From Neocallimastix lanati (nom. inval.) (Eukaryota > Neocallimastigomycota > Neocallimastigomycetes > Neocallimastigales > Neocallimastigaceae), in contig JACVTC010000128.1 in the NCBI GenBank assembly GCA_016946835.1, positions 332,501 through 377,500 on the forward strand: a stretch of DNA of 45,000 nucleotides, in the 5' to 3' direction. This document shows, in pieces, positions 14,013-28,403 of this stretch (within the stretch, counting starts at the first letter, position 1; the number at the start of each line of letters is the position of its first letter). The position numbers and the translations under genes were made by a program. Under the pieces are notes generated by a model. It searched no databases and had not been told where the DNA came from. It saw only the letters and a program-made list of their open reading frames with translations.

Positions 14013-15255
14013 ATGGATTACGTTAGAAGTCAGAAATCTGAATTACAAATAAAAAAAAGTAGTGGAATTCTTCCAATGCTTTCTTTACCACCAATAACAA
14101 ACCGGGCCATAACAGAAAAATGTTCAAGTACTTCAAAAATATATTCAAATTGTTCTAATACTTTTATGAAACTTTCGTCAAAAAAAATTTATAAAGGAAA
14201 TAATCTTCTATCGAGACAAACCAGTCCTACATTTGCAGTACGAACATCTGTTACACATCCACTTAATATTTCATGGATAACACCCGTAGATGATTTTGTA
14301 ATTTCTTCCAATCGTAAACTAGGTATGTACTCTTGAAAAGAATATTTTTAGCTTATAATATATCAATAGTTAAAGAAATTATATGGGCAATAGTATTAAA
14401 ATTAAATAATATTAATTAATAGACTTATAAGAAATTCAATAATAATAATTTTAATTTTTATTTAAAAATACTATATAAATTATATACATATCCATATATT
14501 ATTATAGTTATTGTTATTACTTATAAAATATTTAAAATTAAAATAATTAATAATTAAAAATAATTATTACTAATTCTATAGATAAAACAGATGAATATGG
14601 AATTGGTAGATTTGGGTTAAGTTCGTGCCCGGGTAAAAAAGTTCGTCTTCATACAGGACCAATTAATGGAAAAGCAGCTATTAGTAGAGATTTAGATATA
14701 GATTTTAAAAGGTAAAGAATAAATAAATATATATATTAAAGAAAGAAATTAAATTAAAAATTTATCAGATTATTGTTAAATAAATTGATATAAATCAATT
14801 ATTTTAATGATATTAATGCTCTCTTTATTTTTTTTTTTTTTTTTTTTTTAATTTTACACAAAGATTAAAAAGTTTTAAAATTTCTGCTATTGTATGGTAA
14901 ATGGAAATTAAATAAAAATAAAATTTTTAAAAATTTTTATTAAATTAAATAAAAATAATAATAAATAATAATATAATAATAATAAATAATATATATATAT
15001 ATATTTTAAATAATATATATATATATATTTTTTTTCCCAAATATATACATTTATATTTATTAGTTGTTTAAATGATGCTGAACTTCAATATTTAGGAACT
15101 CCTTGGAAAGTTTATTCGGAAAAAGCTAAACATTATGGATTACAAATATTTCGGTAATGTAATCATAAAATATTTCATTATCATAATATATAAATGTATT
15201 TAGTAAATAAATTTATTTTTAATTATTTTTTATTTTATTTATATTTTATTTATTT

Positions 15256-15290
<35 letters not shown>

Positions 15291-15705
15291 ATTTCTTTAT
15301 TTTTATCTTTTTTTTTATTATTTTTATTTTTTTTATAATAAAAATTTTGTAATTAATTATTTATTATTCTATTTTTGAAAAATAATAAGACTTCCAATAA
15401 TTGAAGGTAGTTGTCCTGAATCAATAGTTGAAGTAGATAGATTGATGGAAAAGTTGGTATCTGTAGCAAAAGAAGGAAGAAATATTTTATGTCACTGTAG
15501 AGGTGGAGTAGGAAGAGCAGGTTTAATAGCATGCTGTTTTTTATTAAAATATGGATACACAAAAAAATATACAGATGCGATTAAAATAGTTAGAGCTCAG
15601 AGAAGTCCTCAGGCAATTGAAACAAGAAAACAAGAAGATTTCGTTGCGCATTATTCATCATGGGTGAGGAAAGAAAATAGATTACATAGTATAATCAAAC
15701 AATAA
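14013..15705 (+). CDS. CDKN3/KAP-like dual-specificity protein phosphatase, 5 exons
   Basis: Exons 14013-14322, 14582-14711, 14864-14896, 15064-15153 and 15390-15705 join in phase to 292 residues. The N-terminal 100 residues are Ser/Thr/Lys-rich and unconserved. The fold begins at GIGRFGLSSCPGKKVR, much like the opening of human KAP (CDKN3). The P-loop HCRGGVGRAG has catalytic C224 and R230 (CX5R). The loop LPIIEGSCPE, aligned with the PIADG region of KAP, has Glu where KAP has Asp. Together these suggest a phosphatase acting on phospho-Thr of a CDK-like kinase, or an atypical DSP; the substrate is inferred only. Exons 3 and 5 use AAG acceptors. Exon 3 is only 33 bases. Confidence 0.87.
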
Positions 15706-17662
<1,957 letters not shown>

Positions 17663-20312
17663 ATGTCTAATCTATTTAAAGAAAATTTAAAAAAAAAGGA
17701 AAAGGAGAATTCTTCAATTTCTTCTAATTCAGGTTTAAATCTTTCGAATTTATTATTATTCAATTCAGGAAATGTGAATACATTATCAACTACAACAACC
17801 ACTATAACTAATGCAATTGTTAATTCAACTTCAACTTCAAGTTTATCCCATTCCGAAAATGATACTATATCTGATATAAGAGGTATAAATGAACGTTTAA
17901 TAAATAATAAATCAACAATTAGTAATTCAAGTTCTTCAAAATATTCGCAATCTACAAAACTTTTCGAAAATTTTAGTTTGGATAATTTGATAACTCCCGG
18001 TAATTATTTATTAATTTTTAACTTTTATACTATAATTATATTTAAAATAATATATAAATATATTTAAAAACCTTATTATCTTTTCATATATCAAATTTAT
18101 TATTTAATATATAAATAAAAATTAAAAAAAAAAAAATAAAAATAAAAATAAAAATAAAAATAAAAATAAAAATAAAAAAAATAAAAAAAATAAAAAAATA
18201 AAAATAAATAAAAATAAATAGATAATTCTGATACTGATGTTAATTCTGAATTTAGTTCTGACAATAATATAATAAAAATATACAATTCAAGTATATATGA
18301 TTATGATGAAGAAAACTTATCATCATATAATTTTAGAAAAAAATATGGAAATGAAGGTATATTATTATTAGTATTTTTCATTATTAATAACAAAAGATAA
18401 TACCCGAATAATAACATGAACAAAATTATAAAACACCTTGCTATAGAACAGTAATAATTAATAATTATTTTTATATTTGCATATAATAAAGACTTAACTT
18501 CTTCAAATTGGATAAAACATAAGAAGCATTTTTTTATATTAAGTAGTGCAGGAAAACCTATTTATTCAAGGTATTTATATATATATATATTTTGTTTTGT
18601 TTTGTTTTGTTTGTTTTGTTTTTTACTTTTATTTTATTTTATTTTTTGTTTATCAATATTATTTTGTTATTACATTAAATATTAAATAAATATATATATT
18701 TTATCATGTAATTTATTATATTAAATTAAACAAACAGATATGGGGATGAATCAAAGCTTTCTTCCCTTATGGGAGTTATTCAAGCAATTATATCATTTTA
18801 TAATGTTGATAATGATGAAATAAAGTATATATATAATTTATATTTAAAATGATATAAAAATTTTTATTTATATTATATTTATTAATAATCAATTTTAAAT
18901 TCATATATGTGTTCTAGTTGTATCAATACTTCAACACATAAAATAGTATTTTTATTAAAAAACCCATTGTATCTTGTATGTGTATCTCAAACAAATGAAA
19001 CTGAAGAACAAGTAAGCACTATTTATCTTTATGAATTAGTTATGAATTTATTATATATATACATTAAATATAAATATTATATATATTCTAATATGCAACT
19101 TTGATTTATAATATATAATGTATTATATATATATATATATATATGTATTATTTTATAATTTTTAATAATAACAATAACAATAACAATAATACTACAATAT
19201 TACAATACTAATATTAACAATAATAAAAAGCTAAAAATTCAATTACTTTACTTATATAATCAAGTATTATTCAGTTTAACTTCTGTTCAATTAACAAAAA
19301 TATTTCATGATAGAGTTAACTTTGATTTAAGAAATTTGTTAGTAGGAACAGAAATTTACATGGATGAATTATCGAGAAAATTCGGTGTTGATGCTAGCTA
19401 TTTATTAAAATCAATAAGATGTTTAAGAATAAAAAATGATTTAAGAAATAAGATCGGGGAAATTTTAAATAATAATCATCCAAAAGTATATATATATATA
19501 AATATTTCTTTTTTTCTTTTATTATTATTATTATTATTTTATATATATTAGAAATGCATTTATTCAAATTTATATAATTAAAATTGAGTAATGAAATTAT
19601 ACGTATATTAACTTATTATTATTATCATTATTATTATTTTCTATTAATTTTAATAATTTAAATCAAAGAATATTTTATATGGAATCCTAACATATAATGA
19701 TAAATTAATAAATATTGTTAGATCTAAGAAACATAGTGTTCATCCTTTAGGTAATATATATATATATATGTTTTTTTTTTTTTTTTTTATAATAATAAAG
19801 TATTATTAAATATTATTGTAAATATTATTGTTTAAATTATCAATTTAATTATCATTTACTCATTCATTCATTCATTTTAAGATATGCACCTTATAATAAA
19901 TATGATCACTTCTTCTTCATTTCGATCTGTTGAATCTTGGTCACCTATCTGTTTACCAAAATATAATAGTCGAGGATTTTTATATGCCTATGTAAGTTAT
20001 TTAAATAGTGTTGAACCTTCTAATTCAGAAAATTCACCAGAATCACCTATGTTTCCAACATCACCAACATCACCATCTCTATCAAAAATTACAAAAACAG
20101 ATATATGTTTAACTTTACTATCGCCAAATAAGGATGCTTTCTTTGAATTATCTAACTGTAAAAAGAAAATTGAAAAGGTAATTATTAAATAAATATATAT
20201 ATTTATAGATATATATTTACAAAAATTATTTATTTATTTATTTATAAAATATAATATAATATATATATATTCTTTAATTCTTAATTATTATATTTAATTT
20301 CATTTATTATTT

Positions 20313-20353
<41 letters not shown>

Positions 20354-20945
20354 GATATTCAATGAATCAGGAATATTTAACAAAGTCTTAAGCTCAACAA
20401 ATAAAGTTGAATTAGATATATGTAAAATTTTTATTTTTTTTTTTTTTTTTTTTTTTAAATATATAAGACTATATATATAATTATGAACCTATGATTTTAA
20501 TTTTATTTCATAAATATATTAATTGATATATATTTTCATTTTAAATAAAAAATATATATATATATAAATCAATATTAAATTATTTCAATAGCCGATATCG
20601 GTATACCGCATTTACGTCATGTCATATATAAATCAACTAAATATTTACAATTTGTTGAAACAAAAAGATTACCACCTTATGATAATCATGCATGCTATAA
20701 AAGGTTAATAATAATAATAACAATAATTAATTATAATAATAATAATAATAATAAATCATTTTAATTTATATTAATTATAATTAAAATTATTATATATATA
20801 TATATGTATATATGAAAAGACTTTTAAGAAGTTATAAATATTTAGAATCAAAAATACATGGTTATCAAAAGGATTTAAAATTTTCTTATATGCTAGATAA
20901 AAATGAGCTTACTCTCTTATGGGTATATAAAATATTTTATATTAA

Positions 20946-20998
<53 letters not shown>

Positions 20999-21040
20999 TT
21001 ATTTATATATTTATTTATTATTAAATTGCTAATTTAAAAT

Positions 21041-21072
<32 letters not shown>

Positions 21073-21342
21073 CTATACTCTTAAATAATATATATATATA
21101 TACATATATATATATAATTATTAATATTAAATTACTCAATCTTTTTTTTTTTTTTTTTTTGTTTAAAAAAAAAAAAAAATAAAATAAAATAAAAAAAAAA
21201 AAAGATAAGGGATGATTTTGAATTATATGCTTCATTTTCACCATTTATATCAAAAACTATCGCTTATAATGATTTACTTTTAATAGAAAAATGGTTTAAA
21301 AAGCAGGATAATTTATTCATTACTACCACCCAAATATTTTAA
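17663..21342 (+). CDS. MON1: Vacuolar fusion protein MON1 homologue, 12 exons
   Basis: Exons 17663-17999, 18222-18356, 18492-18570, 18738-18824, 18918-19011, 19231-19485, 19669-19750, 19882-20177, 20355-20421, 20592-20703, 20820-20922 and 21205-21342 total 1785 bases, or 594 residues in one frame, the usual Mon1 length. The first 170 residues are a Ser/Asn-rich disordered leader. The first longin domain starts [20 protein letters not shown] and continues GVIQAIISF and [17 protein letters not shown]. Later blocks are [45 protein letters not shown] and the C-terminal [10 protein letters not shown]. With Ccz1, Mon1 is the Rab7/Ypt7 exchange factor on late endosomes and vacuoles. I chose the ATG at 17663 over an in-frame GTG upstream. 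Six of the eleven acceptors are AAG. Confidence 0.93.
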
Positions 21343-21780
21343 TTAAATTGAAAATAAAACAAAAGAAATTAAAAAATAAAAATAAAAATAAAAAAAATTG
21401 AAAAAATAAATTAAAAAAAAAAAAAGAAAAAAAAAAAAAAACATTAAAAATAAACAATAAATAATAAATAATAAAAATTAAATAATAATAATAATAATAA
21501 TAAAACTTTATATAAATAAAATAGTTTTATTTTCTAAAACTTTATTTTTTTCTTATATTTTATATTATTTTATATATATATTTCTATTATATTTTATGAT
21601 TTTTTTTTTTTTTTTTTTTTTTTTATTTTATTTTATTTTATTTTATTTATTTTATTTTTATTTTTATTTTATTTAATGAATTTATTATAATGGAAAAAAA
21701 ATAAAAATAAAAAGTTGATTCAAATGATTGCCATTTGAGGGTATTGTGGATATTGATAAATTATTTAAATGTAAAATAAA

Positions 21781-21839
<59 letters not shown>

Positions 21840-22074
21840 GGGAATACTTTGTTATGTTATAATATTAAAGTTTTTTTTTTTTTTTTTTTTAGATATTAAC
21901 ATGAATTATTATTATTACTATTATTATTTATGGTGAATTGATTGTAAAAGATAAGCATTAAAAGCATAAATTAATATGTTTATAAATGAGTATTTATAAT
22001 TATTTAATGGTATATAAAAATTAAAAAATAAATTAAAAATTAGATAGCTTTTGATATGTATTTTTTATTTTTTC

Positions 22075-22120
<46 letters not shown>

Positions 22121-22135
22121 GAAATATCAAAATCT
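21343..22135. other. Convergent intergenic region with 54-base poly(A)
   Basis: This lies between the 3' ends of MON1 and the myotubularin gene. It is mostly A and T runs, including an unbroken run of 54 A at 21783-21836 and T runs at 21602-21624 and 21871-21890. No gene is seen. It probably supplies both polyadenylation regions. Confidence 0.6.
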
Positions 22136-23853
22136 TCAAGATTTTGATATTCCATAATCATTATTTAATTCGGAATAATAATTATCATTAGTGCTATTAC
22201 TATTATTATCATCAATCAGATCAGTACTATTAGTATTACTATAACTGTTACTATGATCATGATAATAAATATTACTATACGAATTATCATGAGATTGTTC
22301 TAAACCTTTCATTTCATCCTCCGTACGATTATATAATTTTGACCAGTATCTAATACAACGTTCATTTGTTTTTGGATAAATAACTTTAGAATGAATTTGA
22401 TTTTCTGATAATAAGAAATTGTGATTATTACTGTTTAGACAATCTTCAAATTGATTAATAACTTCTGGTGATTCGGTCATTATATTTGGTGAATCTTTAG
22501 TTGGTGGTATATAGAGAGGATTAATATAATTCCCTTTATTAGTATTAAACCAATCCCAAACACTGTAAGTACATTGATCAAGACTTTTACCATTATATCT
22601 AAAATCATTACGTTCATATTCTGAATTGAAAAGAAAAGTACCAAATTGGGATGAATAGACATGAGTATTTAATTGAATTAAGAAATCATCATTAAATTCA
22701 AATTGAGTAGGATTTTGTATCCAAAGTTGATAAATACAATCAAGAAATTGAGTGAAAATAGGAGAAGTTTCTCTAGGAAGAGTACTATTTTTAGAAATAG
22801 AGTCTATAGAAGATGCTTGTGGTGAGTGATCTTTTTGATTAGTAATATTTGCAGCACCCTTTTTTAGAAATTTTGATGCTGCTGAAGTAATATTTGAAAC
22901 CGCATTAATAGTAGAAGATATAGCATTTGAAGTTGGTGATTCTTTAATACTTGATAAAGATGATGATTTAGACTTAAATATTTTTGAAGAAATAACCTCA
23001 TTCAAATTTAAAGAACTTTCTTTAGCTAAAAGTCCACATCGATGACTAAATTTATGTCCAAATGATACCCATTCTTTTTCAACCAAAACTTCAAATCCTT
23101 CAATAGTACGATAATATGGATCTAAACAAACCTCAGAAATTGCTACCAATTGAGCTGTTCTATCCCATCCATCTGAACAATGTACTAATACATGAGAATT
23201 ATATAAATCTATATATTTGATTATTAATAATGACCCTTCTAATAAAGAATGTAGATGTTTTAACCACCCTGATTTCTCTATTTCATTTTTGGATATATAG
23301 ACTTTATTTGATTTTCTTGAAACTTTTTTTTTTTAAAAAAAAAAAAAATTAATAATATATAATATATATTTATATATAATATAAATTAGTTTTTAGATGA
23401 TATATAATATTGAATTTATTTATTTAATTTATATATATTTATATATTTATTTATATTTAAGAAGTAATTAAAATCAAAAAAAAAAAAAAATTAATAATAA
23501 AATATATAATATATTATTAATATTTTATTAATATTTTTCATTTATATATTTAATAATTATAAATAAACCTACTTTCAATTAATTTATTTAAACTATCTCT
23601 TACAACATGAATATTTTCAATTTTTAAATATTTAAGTTTGCAATTTTTATAATATTCTACATTTTCATATCCTGCACCCATGGCTACATTAGCAATTGCA
23701 TTTGTTGATGATCTTGCATCAACAATTAAATTTTTATAACTGGGTGATTTATATTCACTTGCTGTTTTAAATATTTCTTCAACTAATTTTTCATCCTGAG
23801 CAGATCTATTTTGTTTAATTCCAACCATAGGTTGACTTGATCTTGTAATTGTC

Positions 23854-23903
<50 letters not shown>

Positions 23904-25009
23904 TCTATTATTCTCTAGGTATAAAAGACTAATAAGATTAATAATAAATAAACTTACATGATTTTTTTTATGAAAATAGCTAAGAACTGGAATTCTTCCT
24001 TTACTTCTAAATTTAACAGCATAATATAATACATTATCAGATATTTTTTTTGGAACAAATAATTTACGAGGATACGTTATTGAAAACTTTATATATGATA
24101 AAGAAAAATAATATTGATATTAATAAAATATATATATAATAGATTAGATTAGTAATATTTATTATGAATTTTAATATTTAATTTTCTTATATTTTTTATT
24201 TTTTATTTTATTTTATTCTATTTTATTTTGTTATTTCTATTTTTATTTTATTTTATTTTATTATTATTACCTCATATTTACTATTAATATCAGTACATCT
24301 CCATTCACAATCTGGCCCACTAACACCTAAACGCTTATATTCCTCTATAGGATCATAGATTGTCCATCCATTTGTTGCTCTAAATTCTTTTGAAGGTTTA
24401 TAATAGAAAGCATAATGTGATTCAACTGAGGCTAATAATATTTATAAAAAAAAAAAAACAGAATAAAAAAGCAATAATTTATAACATTAACATTATGTAA
24501 ATATCTTATATACATATATTAATAATTTAATAAAATTTCAAATTTTGTTAAAAATTTGTAGATATTATATAAATGTTTAACATTTACTAATATTTATTAA
24601 TTTTTTTAAATAAGTAAAAACTTCATATGCTTTTTTCTCGGAAGAAAATGTGAATTGAATGAATAAAAAATTTTTACATGATATATGAATTTCATAATTT
24701 TTATTTTTTTCATTTACAAGATTTTTTAAGTCAGCATTTTGTATTGTTGAATATGCAATCTAATACAGTTTAGTTTTAAAATTAATAATAGCAAAAATTT
24801 TAAGCATTTAAGTATCAATTAATAATATTATACTTAAATTTATAGAGATAATATATTTTTAACAAGTTAAATACCCATAACTCCTGCTCATTAGAATTAT
24901 CAGTACTGAATAATATATGATGAGTCGTTAAATATAATGTTCCTTGTAAAACTTTTTTACCTTTTTTCATTACAACATCAGGCACTTTTGGATATTCTAT
25001 ATAATCCAT
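22136..25009 (-). CDS. Myotubularin-type phosphoinositide 3-phosphatase, 6 exons
   Basis: Exons 25009-24875, 24759-24588, 24431-24271, 24086-23958, 23855-23569 and 23315-22136 join in phase to 687 residues. Residues 1-100 form a GRAM/PH-like domain (GTLYLTTHHILFSTDNSNEQ). Then come YDPIEEYKRLGV and DCEWRCTDIN, RIPVLSYFHKKNH, and TRSSQPMVGIKQNRSAQDEK. The active site is HCSDGWDRT with C341 and R347, so it is a catalytically competent type, not a dead myotubularin. The family removes the 3-phosphate from PI3P and PI(3,5)P2 on endosomes. A Ser-rich insert (KSKSSSLSSIKESPTS) after SHRCG and an Asn/Ser-rich tail are lineage additions. The last exon starts after CAAG; the AAG nine bases earlier would give a stop. 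No FYVE or PH domain follows. Confidence 0.93.
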
Positions 25010-25187
25010 ATTTATTACTTTCTTCTTATAATAAAAAATATTAAGGTGATGTATTATTAATTGTTATTGTTAAATATTTATTACAATAAAAAATATTCAT
25101 TAACTATATTAATAATTTCAGTTTTTTTTTATCTCTCTTTTTTCTTTTAGTAAATAATAATAATAAATTTTATATATTTTACCTATA

Positions 25188-25231
<44 letters not shown>

Positions 25232-26021
25232 TTTCAATAAATTATGTGTTGATTTTTAAATATTTTTAAATATTTTAAATAATAAATTATAATTTAATTT
25301 TTTATTATAGTTTATCTAATATTTCTCAATATCTTAGGAAAATTTTATATTTTTATATAAAGATTTATATACATTAATATGTTTTATATATATATATATA
25401 TATATTTTTTTTTTCCTCAAACTTAATTTTTTTGAATTAACAACAAAAAAAAAAAAAAAAGTATATATAAATAAATTATAAATAATAATATTTATTCTAT
25501 GACATTTCTTATGTGTTATTAAATCCATTAATTATTTTATTTTTATTTTTTGAGTATTACTATTTTTATTATATGTCCATTTATTGTTATCGTTTAACTT
25601 TATTTCAATAATACCGCTTTAAAATAATTATTTTACTTCTTTTTTTCTTTTTTTTTTTTTTTTTACAATATCAATTCTATATATTATTCATTAGCCTACC
25701 AAGGCTAATAAATTATATATTTTATATCTATTTTTTTTATTTCCAAAAAATTATTTGTCAATTAATTATAATTATATTCTTAATATTAATTCAAAATTTA
25801 ACGACCAATAAAACAAACATTAGTTAAAACTTGTTATGTTATTTAATAAATAAATTAAATTCTAATAATAATTATATATTTTAATTAGTTATAAATTAAA
25901 TATACTCTATATATAATTTATTAATATTATTAATTAAAATAGTAAAATTTTAGAACTAAAAACATTTTTATTTTTTATTTGATCATTACTTTACTTTATT
26001 TTATTTTATTTTATTTTATTT

Positions 26022-26056
<35 letters not shown>

Positions 26057-26390
26057 ATTTTATTCGCTTTAATGTATTTAATGATATTACCAAAAACATA
26101 ATAAAGAATTTATTAAAAAAAAAAAAAAAAAAATGAATAAAAAAATTTTAATAAATTAATTTATAGTATTCTTTTTGGAAAAATAATTAAAAAAAAAAAA
26201 AAAATTAAAGACAACTTATGGTATATTTTTAAATGGTATATTATATATTAATTATTATTACTATTAAAATTCATAATAAATATGTTACTTCTTAATCTCT
26301 TTTTTTACTTTATGGTATAAATAAAAACGATTATTTTAAAACTAATTGATAAAAAAAAAATTATTATTGTTATTATTATTATTACTAAAT
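25010..26390. other. Intergenic between myotubularin and nrdD
   Basis: No gene was recognised. It carries (TA)n at 25180-25210 and 25386-25405, a TTTTA array at about 25990-26027 and a T run at 26028-26055. The myotubularin promoter side is next to 25010 and the nrdD 3' flank is next to 26390. Confidence 0.55.
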
Positions 26391-28403
26391 TTAATATTTT
26401 GTAAACTTTCTAGTCTTAAATTCTTCACGACGACCAGGTGACCAAGCACTAACTGAAGTAAAGTAGCCAACAACTCTAGTAATATGATCAACTACATGGC
26501 CACTACAAATTGGACAAACATCAGTATTACCTGAAATAGTAATATGATCGTTTTCACAACGATTATATGAATAATTAATAGCAAAGTGTTCACAACTATT
26601 TTTAATAGCATAACGAACTACTTGTTCCATTTGTTGTACACTTCCAATACGATCAACTAAATTAATATGAGTAATGCAACCACCACTCATATATTTAGTA
26701 AGATCACCATCAATCTTAATACGTTTTTCCAAATTAATATCTGACCATAATGGAACAAATTGGTTAGCATAGATAGAATAATCCATACCACAAACAATCT
26801 TATCCTTAAGAGCATGCTTAATAGCTAAGGATTCACCAGGAACTTGTTCAACATTAAATAAGATTTTTTCCTTAACATCACATTTAGAGTTAGCATAATC
26901 AGTAATATGTTTTAAGATTTGACGAGAAAGTTCTAATCCATCATCTTCTAACATATTATAACCCATTTCCATTAAACCTTCATAAAGACCATTAATTCCA
27001 AAAGTAAGGAAGAATCTTTCCAAGAACATAAAACCTAAATCATCACTGAAGTATGGGCAAGCACCTCTAGCAATTTGAATTTTAATAAATTCACGATGAG
27101 CTAAAAGCATACGATAAGCCTTTTCTAATTGAATATCTAACTTTTCATAGAAGCTATCTAAATCTCCACTTTCCTTAGCAACAGCATTACCAATACGAGC
27201 TAAATTAATAGTTACAATTCTTAAACTACCAATATTAACACCACCTTCACCAAAAACACTCATATGTACGTTAAGATTATTAATTACACGACAGCAAGAA
27301 GCTAATTTATTGGAATCACTAACAAAGAAATTGAATAAACCATTTAAATTAATTTCACAGAAATATTTAAAAGTTTCTTGATCAATAATTTCCTTATGAT
27401 CATTAACCTTTAAGTTTAAGGTAACTACTGGGAATGGATATGGTAATAATGAATCCTTTAATTGTCCACGAGCGAACCAGTTACAGAAAATTTTTTGAAC
27501 TTCCATAACTAATTTTAAATTTGGTTGAGAACCATCTGGGAAGTAAATATTACCAAATAAGTGTTCCAAACTTGGCATATCAAAAATTGAAACATTAGTG
27601 AAGGCACTTTGACCAGAGAAACGATGAGAAGAATTTAAAATGTGAACCAAGTTTTGGAAATCATTTTCAACTTCTAAGGATTCCTTTTCATTACCTTCTA
27701 AAGTCTCAATACCACGCTTTTGAAGGAAGTAAGCATAGTATACAAAGATATCAGCAATAGCAATAGCACCAGCTAATTCCTGAGACATACTAGTAACAGT
27801 TTCTGCAACTTGACCAATAAAACTTCTTGCATGTTTTGGTGGAAGAGAACGAAGTTGAGAATTGAAAGTAATACCATTACTAACAATTGGTTCAACCGAC
27901 ATAGCATAACAATATGGAACAAAAAGATAGCAAGAATCATGAAGATAGTTATCACCATAAATCCAAGCGCGGAATAAATCCTTTGTTTCTTCAGCACCAT
28001 AGAGACGCTTAACATGTGAGAAATATTGAGAAACATTAATAAGTTTTTGGTGTGGAGCTAATATTTCATGAATTTCCTTAGAATGAAATTTATATTTACC
28101 AATAGAACAGTTTGCATTTGGGTCAATACTATGGTCAGAACCGTAATTAATAACATCATTATAATTACGTGCAACATCTAAGAAATTTAAGCCTAAACCT
28201 TCAAGAGATAATAATCTCTTCCAAGTAGTATCATCTAATTCACCTTTTGGATCCCTGCTTAATAACTCAACAAAATCTTTATCAAGACCGAGTGGAACAT
28301 TTAACTTTATAGTTTTCATTCCTGGTTTTTCCTTTTTGGTTTCTTTAATTATATTAACCTTAGTTGGAACTGAATTAGTATTTAATTGATTTTCAGTTAA
28401 CAT
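26391..28403 (-). CDS. nrdD: Anaerobic (class III) ribonucleoside-triphosphate reductase NrdD
   Basis: 670 residues, intronless. It reduces ribonucleotides to deoxyribonucleotides by glycyl-radical chemistry without oxygen. The radical Gly is G646 in RVVGYF near the C-terminus, preceded by CPIC and an upstream Cys/His pair (CENDH) that probably form the zinc site. Active-site Cys are C165 (VPYCYAMS) and C370-C371 (LASCCRV), with FGEGGVNIGSLRIVTINLAR following as in other NrdDs. There is no recognisable N-terminal ATP-cone of the usual length, so allosteric control may differ. NrdG, the SAM activase, must be encoded elsewhere. The lack of introns and the bacterial family suggest horizontal origin. 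The ATG at 28403 is the only good start. Confidence 0.96.
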   Translation of the reverse strand: MLTENQLNTNSVPTKVNIIKETKKEKPGMKTIKLNVPLGLDKDFVELLSRDPKGELDDTTWKRLLSLEGLGLNFLDVARNYNDVINYGSDHSIDPNANCSIGKYKFHSKEIHEILAPHQKLINVSQYFSHVKRLYGAEETKDLFRAWIYGDNYLHDSCYLFVPYCYAMSVEPIVSNGITFNSQLRSLPPKHARSFIGQVAETVTSMSQELAGAIAIADIFVYYAYFLQKRGIETLEGNEKESLEVENDFQNLVHILNSSHRFSGQSAFTNVSIFDMPSLEHLFGNIYFPDGSQPNLKLVMEVQKIFCNWFARGQLKDSLLPYPFPVVTLNLKVNDHKEIIDQETFKYFCEINLNGLFNFFVSDSNKLASCCRVINNLNVHMSVFGEGGVNIGSLRIVTINLARIGNAVAKESGDLDSFYEKLDIQLEKAYRMLLAHREFIKIQIARGACPYFSDDLGFMFLERFFLTFGINGLYEGLMEMGYNMLEDDGLELSRQILKHITDYANSKCDVKEKILFNVEQVPGESLAIKHALKDKIVCGMDYSIYANQFVPLWSDINLEKRIKIDGDLTKYMSGGCITHINLVDRIGSVQQMEQVVRYAIKNSCEHFAINYSYNRCENDHITISGNTDVCPICSGHVVDHITRVVGYFTSVSAWSPGRREEFKTRKFTKY

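Noticed and set aside
15353-15562. Leu-rich minus-strand ORF
   Set aside because: It is antisense to exon 5 of the phosphatase gene, which has a clear catalytic motif in the plus frame.
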